DNA of 64,000 bases from Artemia franciscana (lineage: Eukaryota; Arthropoda; Branchiopoda; Anostraca; Artemiidae). Location: the NCBI RefSeq assembly GCF_032884065.1, contig NC_088873.1, forward strand, positions 3,026,563 through 3,090,562, given 5' to 3'. Position 1 is the stretch's first letter, and the number at the start of each line of letters is the position of its first letter. The notes under the pieces were generated by a model, which saw only the letters and a program-made list of their open reading frames with translations, ran no database searches and was not told the DNA's origin. This document shows positions 34,976 to 47,671 of this stretch, piece after piece. The translations under genes were made by a program, and so were the position numbers.

Positions 34976-36363
34976 TCAAACAGTTCGCGGCAACGAACGG
35001 TAGTAATGAGCGACCTGGCTTAATAGTAACCAAGCTCTAAAAATAGAATTTTGATATCAATAGCTACATCAAAAGAATCGTATTTTAATGCTGATTTCAA
35101 ATATATAAGTTTCATCAAGTTTAGTCTTACCCATCAAAAGTTACAAGCCTAAGAAAATTTGCCTTATTTTAGAAAATAGAGGGAAACAACCCCTAAAAGT
35201 CATAGAATGACTTTTAACTATGTATAAAAAAAACCTTATAACTATGTCTTTGGGGACGACTGACCCCCCCCCCCCACAGTCCCCTTGGGAGGGGCTACAA
35301 GTTACAAACTTTGACCAGTGCTTACATATACTAATGGTTATTTGGAAGTGTACAGACGTTTTCAGGGGGATTTTTTGGTTGGGGGATGGGGTTGAGAAGA
35401 TGGGGTTATGTTGGGGGAATTTTTCTTGGAGGAAGTTATCATGGGGGAAGAAAATTTTCATGAAGGGAGCGCAGGATTTTCTAGTTTATTTAAAAAAAAA
35501 ACAATGAAAAAATAAATATGAAAATTTTTTTCAACTGAAAGTAAGGGCCAGCATTAAAACTTAAAACGAACAGAAATTATTACGCATATGATGGGCCCAC
35601 CTCCTCTTAATACCACGCTGTTTACGCTAAAGTATTTTTAGTAATTTCAACGATTTATTCTACGGCTTTTGTGATTCAGGGGTCATTCTTAAGAAATTGG
35701 GACACAATTTAAGCTTTAGTGTAGAGAGCGAAGTACTGACGAGGGGTTAAACCCCCTCAAATACAAATAAAAAACTGAGAATACAGAAGCTCGTTACGTA
35801 AGCTAATTTGTAAGTTACGTATATCTTTTACTAATAAATACATTCGTTAAAAAAAAAAAGTTCTAGTTGCCTTTTTAAGTAACCAAAAAATCGGAGGACA
35901 ACTAAGCCTAACCAAAAAATCGGAGGACAACTAAGCCTCCTCCCCCACTCCTTTTTTTCTCAAAATCATTCGATCAAAACTATGAGAAGGTCATTTAGCC
36001 AAAAAATATAAATATGCAAATTTCGTTTCAATTATTCATCTGCGGAGAGCCAAAATCAAAACATGCATTGATTCATAACGTTCAGAAATAAATAAAAAAA
36101 AACAGGTTTTTTTAACGGAAAGTAAGGAGTGACGTTAAAACTTAAAACGAACAGAAATTGATTCGTATACAAAAGGGGCTGCTGCCTCATCAACGCCCCG
36201 CTCTTTACGCTAATTTTTTTTACTGTTTTAAAAAGTAGAGTTAAGAGAAAGAGTCAAACTTTAGCGTAAAGAGGAGTTTAGGAAGAAGCAGCCACTTTCA
36301 TATACGAAGTAATTTCTGTTCGTTTTAAGTTTTAATGTCGCTTATTACTTTTTATATTTAATG
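34976..36363 (+). repeat. R1 repeat inserted in RTE LINE
   Basis: It starts tcaaacagttcgcggcaacg, the same start as the copy at 44432, and runs through the R1 blocks (ttaatagtaaccaagctct, cccccacagtccccttggg, cgaacagaaattattacgc, gcgtaaagagcg) to gttttaagttttaatgtcgc. It contains two inverted-repeat modules, near 35560-35770 and 36130-36350. There is no protein signal. Insertion splits the LINE reading frame. Confidence 0.75.
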
Positions 36364-36661
36364 TTTAATAGAGAGGAGAAAAGGTTTGTACAAGAATTAT
36401 CTGAGTGATAGATCATATGAAAACAAAAGAAATGTAAAGAAAGTGGAGAAAGCATTAAAATGTGAACTAAGGAGGTGTGAAGTTGAGGCCCTAGATAAAA
36501 TTGCCGAGTATCTGGAAGATGCAGCTAGACGGCATAAAAGTGAAATATCATACTGGCATGTTAATAAACTGAGAAGGAGTAGTCAATCTGATATTTTTCA
36601 AAGTCTTAAGTTGAAAGGAGGAGGGGTAGAGAGCCTCGTAGGGATCGATAGACTTGTATAA
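36364..36661 (+). mobile_element. RTE LINE fragment, 3' of R1 insertion
   Basis: Open from LIERRKGLYKNYLSDRSYEN through KVEKALKCELRRCEVEALDK and HKSEISYWHVNKLRRSSQS. This is the segment just before the reverse transcriptase domain of the same RTE family whose 3' end is at 56262-57030. Similarity ends at about 36600, so the reverse transcriptase part is missing. Confidence 0.75.
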
Positions 36662-36819
36662 ATTTAATTAAGGACAACACAAAATTAAGGGTACTAGTTA
36701 GTTATCCCAACCATACTTAAGTTCTTGATCTGAGTAAAATCGGTTTCTCTGTCTGCTTTCGGATATAATTGGGTTTGTTTCAGTAAGGTAAACTACTATA
36801 CAGTTAAATCCTAATTAGA

Positions 36820-36920
36820 TATTTATTATATAAAGTTGGTTGGGTATTTAATATAATGCGCTCTAGGCAGCTTGCTTTCCATAATTCTGTGTTTAGTGTG
36901 GGCGAAAAGAGTCGCAACAC
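36820..36920. repeat. Short dispersed repeat
   Basis: aggtatttaatataatgcg and cctgctttccataattct type sequence here is repeated at about 39935-39995 and, inverted, near 9290-9330 and 42890-42960. It belongs to the interior of the R2 MITE family. Confidence 0.45.
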
Positions 36921-37024
36921 ACCAAAATACTTCCGTGTTTGAGGAAACACTAAAATTTTGCTGAGATGTACTTTCAAGTATGCTCTTTATTATGGCGGCG
37001 ATTACGGAAGCGAATTTTTTTCCT

Positions 37025-37680
37025 CAGAACGCCGCTAGGTTACTTGAACTCCAAAATGGCGAATGAAAATAAGAGTTTGTCAAAATGAAAAGACATGGCC
37101 GTTCAAATGGGCTAGTACGGGCTAATCGATGGTATAGGTTCCGAATACGAAGCCAAAAATAATCTAAGTTATACCGTAGTGCTGCTAGGTGCCTGAAATC
37201 GAAAATGGCGGAAGAACATACGAGTTTGTCAAAATGAACAGACATGACCAATCAAATAGGCTTGTATGGGCTAATCGATGGCTTAGGTTCCGAATATAAA
37301 TGCAAAAACAACCTAAGTTGTACCGTAGTGCCGCTAAGTGCCTCAAATCCAATACGACGGACACAAAAATAACATAAGTTGTACCATAGTGCTGCTAGGT
37401 GCCTCAAATCCAAGATGGCGGACGAAAATACGAGTTTGTCAAAATGAGAAGACATGGCTGTTCAAACAGGCTAGTATGGTCAATCGATGGCATAGGTTCC
37501 GAATATGAACACAAAAGTAACATAAGTTGTGCCATAGTGCCGCTAAGTGCCTCAAATCCAATACGACGGACACAAAAATAACATAAGTTGTACCATAGTG
37601 CCGCTAGGTGCCTCAAATTCAAAATGGCGGACGAAAATACGAGTTTGTTCAAATGAGAAGACATGACCCCGGCTAGTCTG
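37025..37680 (+). repeat. Tandem array, alternating about 150- and 60-bp units
   Basis: Landmarks gctaggtgcctcaaatcc (and variants) begin near 37031, 37180, 37331, 37391, 37541 and 37600. Long units carry atacgagtttgtcaaaatga, agacatgg and atcgatggcataggttccg. Long - strand frames here are repeat-derived. Confidence 0.75.
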
Positions 37681-38307
37681 GGGTAAACGATGACACTAGT
37701 GTATGAAAGTAAAAGTGGACTAAAGTAATGATATCTGTATATAATATCTGTATAGCAATAATATCTCAATGACCGCTGTGAAATTAGTTTACTTGATGGT
37801 ATGTGCCCCCTAGGTTTTTTTTGCCCCTCCCCATTGGGCTTTGAAAAGTACATTATTATACCCCTCCTTAATTTTCGTGAATCGACGCCACTACCCCCCC
37901 CCCCCACCCCCTCACCTTTGTCGAAGGTTCTGTTTTAAACCGGATTATTTTTATACTTATGGTATACCGTCTTACAGTCACTGTGCTATAGCCTGTAACT
38001 AGAATTTTTAGAATATGATTCAATTCCTCTTAATGATCTCCCAGGAGATTAGATTATTAAGGCTTTGGATGCATTCTAGAGAGTTTCGATCACCTAAATC
38101 AATTACTTTCCTACTCAGAGATATCAAAAAGCCCTAGGATTTCGAACAATTTTATTCCTTTGTAGAACACATTTTTGCAAAATCTCTTGAGTTTAATAAC
38201 AAGTAAAAATAGTCGGAAATGACTTTTTAAGATTAAACATCGCTTTGTTTCCAAGAAGGTAGTTTGACTGTGTTATTTCAAATAAAAATATAGTTATGTA
38301 TGTATAT

Positions 38308-38379
38308 GGTTCCATGGTGTAATGGTTAGCACTCAGGACTTTGAATCCTGCGATCCGAGTTCAAATCTCGGTGGAACCT
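38308..38379 (+). tRNA. tRNA-Gln(TTG): tRNA-Gln (anticodon TTG)
   Basis: Canonical 72-base eukaryotic tRNA-Gln. The acceptor stem GGTTCCA/TGGAACC is perfect, with a T discriminator. It has the D-arm tRNA-Gln A box (TGGTGTAATGGTTAGC), the anticodon stem CAGGA/TCCTG with loop CTTTGAA giving TTG (38341-38343), and the T arm CCGAG TTCAAAT CTCGG. No intron. A T5 run at 38382-38386 is a normal Pol III terminator. It decodes CAA. It sits on the same strand inside calponin intron D. Confidence 0.97.
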
Positions 38380-38490
38380 TCTTTTTGGCTTCATAAGTTT
38401 TCTTTAAAAATATGCCTAACAAATCAATTAGACCGTTGTCATAACTATCTTATTCAAGATCTGCTTAATCCGATTTCTGCAATTTTTATT

Positions 38491-39051
38491 GTACTTGTCT
38501 ATTATATAAAACACACTAGAGAAGTGAAGTTTGGTAACAATGAAATATGATGAAAATAGAATACTATATTAGCAAAATTGTGAAGGTCCTTTTTAATTAT
38601 TAAATTGTCAGCTTTGGCGTCAGCTGACCGTCTCAAAGACAAAGAAAAGTTCATTCTCAACGTGATTCTTGACCTAGTTTATTTTAGTTCATTATTAACG
38701 TGAATCTTGAAGACACCAGTTAGTTTCCTATGACTAGTGATAGAATAATGTCTCACCATAGATATTCAAATTAAAATTTGTGAACTGCCAAGGACCGAAG
38801 AACAGGCTATTATATTGTTCCAGGGTAAGGGGTTGTTGCCTAAAACAAAACACTGTGTCAGTGGGCACATCATGACTTTGTACTCTTACGAGAAGCGACA
38901 TTTTTGGAAGTGTAACACTGCTTTCCGGGAGCATATTTCCCGGTTGTAGTTTTCACAATTTTGCTAATAAAGTTTTCTATTTTCATCATTTTTTTTTCAT
39001 TAGCAATAACCAAACTTCACTTCTCGAGTGTTTTATATAGTAGACAAGTGC
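38491..39051. mobile_element. R2-family MITE with about 95-bp inverted repeats
   Basis: 38491-38586 (gtacttgtctattatataaa...attagcaaaattgtgaa) is repeated inverted at about 38952-39050. The ends carry the R2 signature GTACTTGT/ACAAGTGC. The spacer of 360 bases has no coding signal. The long - strand frames at either end are not genes. Confidence 0.7.
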
Positions 39052-39713
39052 CTTTTTTTTATCTTTAAGTATTTGTTTTTGGCCGTTATAAATGATTATG
39101 AAGTATTGCTGAAATCCGTAGCCTTTTTCAAATAGGGCTTTAGTCCCTTTTTTTCCGAAATGGTTCGAAAGAGCTCGAAGAGACCTATCGATTGGCCTAT
39201 TCAAAATGTGCCTATATTTAATTCTGATTGAATTATAAACTATTCCAAAAGGACGAAAAAAAAGCGTAAGACCTAATCTTTTAAGTAACGACTAATTCAG
39301 CAATTTGGATATTTCCATTGAATCCCGATCGAAAGGTTAACTAGGAATCAGTCCTTAAAGTTTCAAGTTTCTTAAATTCTGATTTATGGGACATGTTTTT
39401 TCATTGTACGTTTTCATTTTTATTTTGGTCTTCTGTAAAATTAGAAAAGGTGAACTTGGGCCCTTTTTGCAAAACGAACGGAAATGCAGTCTCCTACTTA
39501 AATTGGTCGAGAGGTTGCTCACTCTCTGCCATCTTGTTATAATCTCAGTCCTGCCGTGTGTGGCACACTTCCAATAAATCACAACTTTCTGCTATGCATC
39601 CTGCCCCATCACTACACTTGGTCTTCGCCATGGGTGTAGACGATTTTAAACTGTGTAGCCCCTTGAAACGGACTTTCATTTGAGGGCTCTGGGAGGTAGT
39701 TCCACACATTTTT

Positions 39714-39717
<4 letters not shown>

Positions 39718-39785
<68 letters not shown>
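39718..39785. repeat. (TA)n microsatellite
   Basis: About 33 uninterrupted TA dinucleotides, directly abutting the R2 MITE that follows. Confidence 0.97.
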
Positions 39786-39787
<2 letters not shown>

Positions 39788-40104
39788 TTGTGTGTTAATT
39801 GAAACACACTCGAGGATTATGCTGTGTAAAATCTAAAAAAATGGTTTTCCTTCCTAAATCGGTTATGATTTACTTTAGTGAGAAGACTGCGATGTATGTA
39901 AATTTTTATTAAATATTAATATATAGAGTTGATTAGGTTAGGTATTTAATATAATGCGTTTTGCACGGCCTGCTTTCCATAATTCTTTGTCGTAGATTCC
40001 ATAATTTTGTTTTCAAGTATTATATTATGATCATATTTTGGTATATCTCATTGGGGTTAACCTAACTTCACTTATTAAGTGTGTTCTGTTTAACAGACAA
40101 GTAC
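39784..40104. mobile_element. R2-family MITE
   Basis: The left end tacttgtgtgttaattgaaac is matched by inverted gtttaacagacaagtac at the right. The interior shares gttaggtatttaatataatg and ctgctttccataattct with 36820-36920. Confidence 0.55.
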
Positions 40105-40777
<673 letters not shown>

Positions 40778-41089
40778 TAACTGTTGATACAATTGAAGGC
40801 TGGGTTGTATTGCCTTGATTATTGCTTTGTGGTGCAATGCTTCTGCTTTTGTATTATTTTTTTTCTGCTTGTTATAAACGGTCTGTAGCTCAGAAACGGT
40901 ATGACATGGAATTTTGAAAGTATTTAAGATTTCGAAGAAAAAGAAAAAAAATATTACCATAGAATTAAAACAGAAAAGAAAATTTCTTTTGTAGTTTTGT
41001 AAGTTGCTGTAGTCTTTTTAGCTTACCGAATATTTTTAAAAGAATAAACGAAAGAAATTATATCTTTTCCCCCAATCTTTGATTTCCAT

Positions 41090-41515
41090 CAGAAATATAT
41101 AAAACTGAATCGATGAAACGAAGATCTATAAAACTGTATAAAACTATAATTTTTAAAATCTATAAAACTGTCATTCAAATAGGTTAATGAAATCAAGTTT
41201 GATGAATACTAAAATCCATAATTTTGAAAATCTATAAAACTGCAATCGATAAACTGAATATCTATAAAACTGTATAAAACTATAATTTCTAAAATCTATA
41301 AAACTGTCATTGAAATAGGTTATTGGAATCAAATTTGATGAATTCAAAAATATATAATTTGTAAAATCTATAAAAATGTCATTCAAGTAAATCAAAATTT
41401 TATTTATATTAATCATTGATTTCAATGATTAAAATCATGTCATTGAAATCAAATTTTTGATGAATATTAAAATCTATAATTTCGAAAATCTATAAAACTG
41501 CAATTGATAAATCAT
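41090..41515 (+). repeat. AT-rich tandem repeat
   Basis: Phrases aatctataaaactgtcattc, atctataaaactgtataaa and gaaatcaaatttgatgaat recur with a period of about 135 bases in the first two units and more loosely later. Confidence 0.7.
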
Positions 41516-41794
41516 GGCTCAAAGTATGCCTCTTGGCTTTAAAGAGCTATTAAGAGTCTCAGAATAACTGTATTTCGACGAACATAATTTATGAAAAACC
41601 GGTATGGAGAGGGGTATACTGAATGACTTAAATAACTCAACTCTGCTTAAGCTCAGAGCCACCCCGTCCTCAGGTCTAGCGATGTAAAAGCCAAAATTTA
41701 CGAATGGCAGCTTTTACATTAATATTAATGCCAGATTTGTGCTTCAGAAGTGGAAAATTGAAATTAAATGAACACCTTATTTAAAAAATTGCAA

Positions 41795-41868
41795 TAACCA
41801 AGATTCGAATCTAGATTAAAATGACCACAACTTCGTGTCCTAACCACTAGACTGATAGGAAATTGATT
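41795..41868 (-). pseudogene. tRNA-like sequence (tRNA-Glu/Asp-type)
   Basis: On the - strand: GTCTAGTGGTTAGGACA, the A-box region typical of tRNA-Glu/Asp, then a B-box-like GATTCGAATCT. The acceptor stem does not pair and the anticodon arm is unclear. A decayed tRNA or SINE head. Confidence 0.4.
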
Positions 41869-42321
41869 TGAAAAATTTGTATCAAGATATAATTTGCCCC
41901 GAACTATTGCTTACTAATACTAAGTATTTCTATTGCCAGATCAAGATTGCAGATAAGAAAATTTTTTCCGAGCTTCTACCTTTTTTCTATATCCAAAAAC
42001 AATTCATTAGATCAACTCTAGTGTTCAATTAAAAATTCTATGCTTAAAGGCTAAGCATTGTTAGAATCACGGAATTATGTACAGGAAACAAGCGTTATTC
42101 GAATCAAGAAATTACGAACGGGAAACGTAATTGACGCTGTAGTCGAGCATAATTTCGATTTTTATAGACAAGTGTGACTATAATGTCACCTGGGCATAAA
42201 TCTACAAATTTTATAGGATGATTTTGTAATTTCTGGAAGACAGTTATGTTTCCCTTCCCCTCATATTGAAATCCTAGTTCTCCTCCACAGATGAAATTAA
42301 CGGCTTCGTATTTATTTTCAG

Positions 42322-42356
42322 AGTTTCAAAAGGCTAGTCAAAATGCTCAAAGCTGA
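42322..42356 (+). CDS. Candidate terminal exon of calponin gene
   Basis: After a strong acceptor (tttattttcag, ending 42321) the phase-1 frame continues from exon E as EFQKASQNAQS followed by TGA at 42354-42356. A short hydrophilic tail after the calponin-like repeat is common in the family. An alternative acceptor at about 42291 also opens a short frame. There is no canonical AATAAA close by. Chosen on phase, acceptor quality and position only. Confidence 0.4.
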
Positions 42357-42489
42357 TGAATAAGCTGTGGCTGTCGTAACGGAGTGGAAGAGAATTATTA
42401 TTCAATTATATGTTTTTTGATTGATTTGTTTTTAGTGTCGTTTCAAGACTATTCTGAAATCCTAACGGAAATTACTGAATTTTTTTCGG

Positions 42490-42660
42490 GGGGGTGCTCA
42501 CTTTCTGCCACCTTGTTTACATCTCGGAAGGCCCTGCATACCGCGAAGTTCTGCCATGCTTACAGTCAGGTATGGCATAGTTTCTGCCACTCATTGAGCA
42601 CTTCCAACACGCTTGACCTGTGCTACCTGGTATGTGTGATTTCCGAAAGTGGGCACCCCC
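42490..42660. mobile_element. R3-family MITE, second copy
   Basis: The left end GGGGGTGCTCACTTTC and the right end gaaagtgggcaccccc are inverted with 15 of 16 bases matching. The interior has repeated ttctgcca/ctgccac motifs as in 14515-14673. A related but poorer piece lies near 39510-39690. Confidence 0.65.
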
Positions 42661-42765
42661 TCTGATTTTTGTTTTTAAGAACTCTAGCACTCTCTTTAGA
42701 ACTCAAATTCTGAGTGAAAAATTTTCATTATTGCTCTGTGTCACGTTTTTGGTAGGAAAAAAATC

Positions 42766-43110
42766 GGTACTTGTGTCTTATAGCCACCACACTTAAGACT
42801 AGAAATTAGGATAATCATAATGAAATATACCAAACTATGATGAAAATATAATAGTTTCGTAACACAATTATGGAAACTACAATAAAGAATTACAGAAGGG
42901 TTCAGACCACATTATATTAAATACGTAACCTAAAATAACTTAACCAGAATGCCAACTAAATATTTAATTAAAATATAGCTACAATGTAGTTTCCCACCGA
43001 GCCAAACTAATATTGTCTGGTATAAAAACCATGAAAACTGGTTTTTGTCTCAATTTTGCGATACAAAACCTCGATAGAACTTAATGTGGTGGCTTTAAGA
43101 CACAAGTACC
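42766..43110. mobile_element. R2-family MITE with 8-bp target duplication
   Basis: Ends GGTACTTGTGTCTTA (42766-42780) and taagacacaagtacc (43096-43110) are perfect inverted repeats of 15 bases that continue imperfectly through agccaccaca. Flanks aaaaaatc at 42758-42765 and 43111-43118 form an 8-bp duplication. 345 bp, no coding capacity. GG-starting ends with 8-bp duplications occur in Merlin, while hAT also makes 8 bp; the superfamily is undecided. Confidence 0.8.
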
Positions 43111-43118
43111 AAAAAATC

Positions 43119-44431
43119 ATTAGAAAAGACTTAAATATTACTATGCTTATTAGTTTTGAAAATCACTTGCTCGATTGAAAATTGAGAACAATCTTTATTT
43201 TTGCAAGATTTCTAATTCTTCCATCGCTATAATTGACATGTGCCATAATTACTAGTTCCTCAAAAAGTAAATTTGACTGTCATGACCAGCACGGTTAAAA
43301 TAGTGTTGATTATTATTACTGAGTGAAAGAAAATTACTGGAAGTATATGTTTGTTTTTAATGTCGTTTACACGGCTACTCTGATACTCTATCAAAATTTA
43401 CTTCTTCAGTTTTCCATACGAAAATTCTTAAGGAAATTTTTTTTGGGAGGGGGAGGGGAGCTCTTGCACCCTCTTTAAAACTCAAATTTACCCTGTAGAA
43501 TCTTCATTACTGCCATGTCTTATAAGTTTTTTTCTAGTGGGGGGGGGGGCATACAATACAAACTTTACGAAACGCATCAAAATTTGTCTGTATGAATTTG
43601 TGCGACTTTTTTACTAGTTGGACGAAAAATTTAGGAGGGGGGGGGGTTCAAACTCAGTTTGTTTTCAAAATTCTCCCCCCCCCTTTAAAACTCAAATTTT
43701 TGGCGCAGGCTCTTTATCACTACTCTATTTCACAAGCTTGATAGAAAAAAAAAAACTTAGAAATAGACCTAAAGATTACAATGCTTATTACTTTATAATA
43801 GTTTTTGCTTGACTGTGAAATCCAGAAATGTTTTTTTTTTTTTTGCAAAATTATTAATTCTTCCGTTGTTATGATTGCCGTGCTAATTACTAGTTACTAA
43901 TTAACTAATTAACTAATAACTAATTACTAGTTATTTAAACAGACAACACAAAAACAATGGATTTAGTCATGGCGACAATACTCTAGGACCCTGAAAGCAA
44001 AATGTATGGAAGGGATACCAAAACGAAATAATCAGTTCGAAATAGGCTATGAAAGCAGATTCTTGCCTATCCCCTAAAACCTCCTTCGGCAGAGTTTTAG
44101 ATATACATTTGGCAAACCTTTTTTTTTTACTTTTGTTGTATTAAAGATGTTAGAATTTTGTCTGTCTTGCTGCTACTGCCATCTTTATGTGATGTTATTT
44201 CTGCCTAACTAATAAGCAAGAGCATTTTGTAATAAAAGAATGTTTCTACTAATGTCTTAAGCTTATATAGTTTTCTTTATATTTGCTAACGAATATTGAT
44301 ATGCGAAGTGATAAATATTTTTGTTTCCATTTTTTCAAGGATAAGTGCCTAGGTGAGACCTAAAAAATAAAAAAAAAACGAAAAAACTCTGAAACTTAGA
44401 AAAGCAGCTTTGTAAGTGAAAATGTTTCAAA
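43119..44431. other. Intergenic, diverged repeats only
   Basis: 43320-43500 resembles 42385-42480 (gagtg.aagagaattatt, tgtttttaatgtcgttt). G runs occur near 43440, 43550 and 43640, and a gaacta/ctaattact simple repeat at 43880-43940. No gene signal. Confidence 0.35.
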
Positions 44432-46615
44432 CAGTTCGAGGTAACGAACTGTAGTAAGGAGCCTCTCGGCTCAATAGTAACCGAAACTCCAAAAAATGCA
44501 ATTTTGATACCAATATATACATCAAATGAATCAGATTTTAACGCTGATTTTAAATATAAAAGTTTAGGCTTACCCATCAGAAATTACGAGCCTGAGAAAA
44601 TTTGCCTTATTTTTGAAAAAAGGAGGAAACACCCCCCTAAAAGTCATAGAATATCAATGAAAATCAGATTCAGATTTTGGAATTTTGTATTTTTTGCCAG
44701 AAGAAAGATCACGGATGCGTGTTAATTTGTTTATCTGTTTTGTTGTTTTTTTCCCCAGGGATGATTGTATCGATCCAGTGGTTCTAGAATGTCTTGATAG
44801 GGCTCATTCTAACGGAAATTAAAGTTCTAGTGCCCTTTTTAATTGACCAAAAAATTGGAGGGCAACTAGGCCCAATCCCACGCCCATTTTTCCCCAAAGT
44901 CATCATATCAAAATTGCAAGATAGCCATTTTGTTCAGCATAGTCAAAAAATCTAATAAGTTTGTCTTTGAGGACGACTTAATCCCCCACAGTCCCCGGGG
45001 AGATGGCTGCGAGTTCTGAACTTTGCCAATTGTTTACATATAGTATTGGTTATTGGGAAGCATACAGACGTTTTCAGGAGAATTTTTCTGGTGGTGGCGA
45101 GGGGGTTACGTGAGAGAATCTTTCCATGGAGGAAGCATAGGGGAAGGGAATTTCTATGAAGAGGCGCTGAATTTTCCAGCATTATTTAAAAAAAAATCAA
45201 TGAGAAACTACATTAAAAAAATGCAAGTTTCTTCAACTAAAAGTAAGGAGCAACATTCAAACTTAAACGAATAGAAATTATTATGTATATGAGGGGGTTC
45301 GTCCCCTTCTCAATACCTCGCTCTTTACGCTAAAGTATTTCGGTAATTTTAAAAGAGCTATTTATTCTAATTAAACGGCCTTTGTGATTCAGGGGTCATT
45401 CTTAAAGAATTGGAACACAATTCGAACGTTAGTATGAAGAGTGAGGTATTGACGAGGGGGCGAACCCCCTCATATACGTAATAAAAAATATATAAACATA
45501 GAAGTTTATTGCGTAATTTAATTTGTAAGTTACATATGTTTATTACTAATAGAAAACGTTCATAAAATAAAATTGAAAGTTCTAGTTGACTTTAAGTAAC
45601 CAAAAAAATTGGAGGGTAACTAGGCCCCCTCCCTCTCCCCTTTTTCTTAAAATTGTCTGATCAAAACTTTGAGAAAGCCATTTACACAAAAATTAATATG
45701 CAAATTTCGTTTTAATTATTCATGTACGGTGAGCCAAAATCAAAATCTGCATTAATTTAAAATATTCAGAGATTAAATGGGGAAAAAACTAGCTTTTCAG
45801 ATGAAAGTAAGAAGCAACATTAAAACTTAGAACAAATATAAATTTTTACGTATATGAGGGGCTTCGTCCTCTCCTCAATATCTCGCTCTTTACGCTAAAG
45901 TATTCTTAGCAATTTCAAAAGAGCTATTTCTTCTAATAAAATAAAATAAAACTTTATAGCAAAATAAAACTTTAGTGTATAGAGCGAGGCATTGACGAGG
46001 GGCGAACCCCCTCATATACGTAATAAAAATATATGAATACCGAGGTTCGTTACGTAAGTTTATTTTGTAACTACGTAACGTATATTTGTTACTAATAAAA
46101 ACGTTCGTAAATAAAACGAAAAGTTCCAGTGGCCTTTTTAAGTGACCCAAAAAATTTGAGGGCTGCTAGGCCCTCTCCCCCGCCCCTTTTCTTCTTTGTA
46201 CCGTCCGATCAAAACTTTGAGAAAGTCATTTAGCCAAAAAAAGCAGAATTAATACGTAAATTTCCTTTTAATTATTCATGTACGTTGAGCCAAAATCAAA
46301 ACCTGCATTCATTCAAAAACGTTCAGAAATTAAATAAATAAAAACAAGTTCTTTTAACTGAAAGTAAGGAACTTCATTAAAACTTAAAACGAGCAGAAAT
46401 TACTCGGTATATGAATTGGGCTGTCCCCTCCTCAATGCCCCGCTCTTTACGCTAAAGTTTAACTCTTTCTCACAACTTTACTTTTTAAAACAATAAAACA
46501 CTTTAGCGTAAAGAGCGGGACATTGAGGAGGGGACAGCCCCTTTCATATACGGAATAATTTCTGTTCATTTTAAGTTTTAATGTCGCTCTATGCTTTCAG
46601 TTAAAAAAACTTATT
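44432..46615 (+). repeat. R1 repeat, longest copy (2.2 kb)
   Basis: It begins with a small palindrome, cagttcgaggtaacgaactg, then gctcaatagtaaccgaaac, attttgataccaatatatac, cctgagaaaatttgcctta, tgaccaaaaaattggagggc and three successive inverted-repeat modules (45240-45480, 45800-46020, 46375-46612). Each module has convergent cgctctttacgctaaagt arms. No reading frame of significance. All other R1 copies can be aligned to parts of it. Confidence 0.8.
46375..46612. repeat. Inverted-repeat module of R1
   Basis: The left arm (attaaaacttaaaacgagca ... cgctctttacgctaaagtt) and the right arm (actttagcgtaaagagcggg ... tgttcattttaagttttaat) are about 100 bases each and nearly perfect inverses around a 35-base spacer. 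The best preserved of several such modules. Confidence 0.85.
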
Positions 46616-46781
46616 TTTTAAATTAAATCCTTCACTAAAGTCTCCATGTATACTTCAAACAAGTGACTGAAATTTTCTGCTAAAAAGTTGGATGATGGAT
46701 GTGACACTTCGGTTATGGCAAAACAAAAGCTGTTAAGTTACATGACATAAATGCTTAAGAACAGCAAAAAATTAAAAGGTA

Positions 46782-47188
46782 GGTACTTGTATGATAAACC
46801 TACTACTGCTCAAGTTGTTAATTCATTGACGAATAATAGAACCGGTTTTTTCCGTTAGTTTCTTTCAGCTTATCGTGAGACAAGACAAAGAGAAGTGACA
46901 GAATAGATAGAAAATATAAAATTTGGGCTATGTATTTGTACATTAAGGGTGAAATGGTGGTGGTAAAGTATTTGGACAGTGTGAAGTTAGAAAGCAATTC
47001 TTGCTATATAACACGCAGAGTAATTGTACTTAACACATTGGACATGCAGACCTAATATATTTTACCCTCATCCTCCCTAATGTGGAAATATATAGCTCAA
47101 ATTTGTTTGAAAAGTATCATATTTTTATTTTACCGGTATATTTCATTAGGATTGAACGTCGGAGGTAGAGGTATGTCATATAAGTACC
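46782..47188. mobile_element. R2-family MITE
   Basis: Left GGTACTTGTATGATAAACC and right inverse ending atgtcatataagtacc. The interior is the inverse of 8757-9187, with ttctttcagctta and caagacaaagaga. No exact target duplication. Confidence 0.65.
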
Positions 47189-47671
47189 AAAAAGCACGTT
47201 TTAAATAGTTATATGGCTTTTGACGACTATTAAAAGATTGTTTTTATGGTCATTCAATATATGCCAAAAAATGCACTGTTAATAGCTCTAGTTTGATTAT
47301 TTCTGACCTTAGTTCCTAACTCACCCCCAGAGGCATACAAGGCGTCAGTGAGGAAACTCCAGTCCTCTACTAGACGAGCAGTTGCATACCCCCCCCCCCT
47401 TAAACCGCATCCTTATATTGGTTATTAAATAATGCCGGCTAATCCAAACTTTGATCGAACGACTTTAGTGAATAAAAGGGCGTTGGTAGGCGGGCTAGAT
47501 ACTCTCCAACCTTTTTGGTCACATAAAAGGGGCACTACAAGTTTTGAATTACGTGTGAATGAGCCCTCTCCAGATACTCTAGGACCATTAGTTCGATATG
47601 ATGACCCCTGGAAAAAACCCAAAAACAACAACAAAAAACTTGAGCTTGAATCCTCTACAGCATGATTAGCT

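Noticed and set aside
37404-37907. 167-codon - strand frame
   Set aside because: It traverses the 150/60-bp tandem array and a G/C run; no protein similarity recognised.
44432-46615. R1 as a foldback DNA transposon with long terminal inverted repeats
   Set aside because: The inverted modules are internal and the 5' start is not mirrored at the 3' end of this copy; only the composite at 49690-50364 has an inverted terminus.
47432-47665. Small + strand gene
   Set aside because: It overlaps an inverted R1 fragment and has no recognisable domain.
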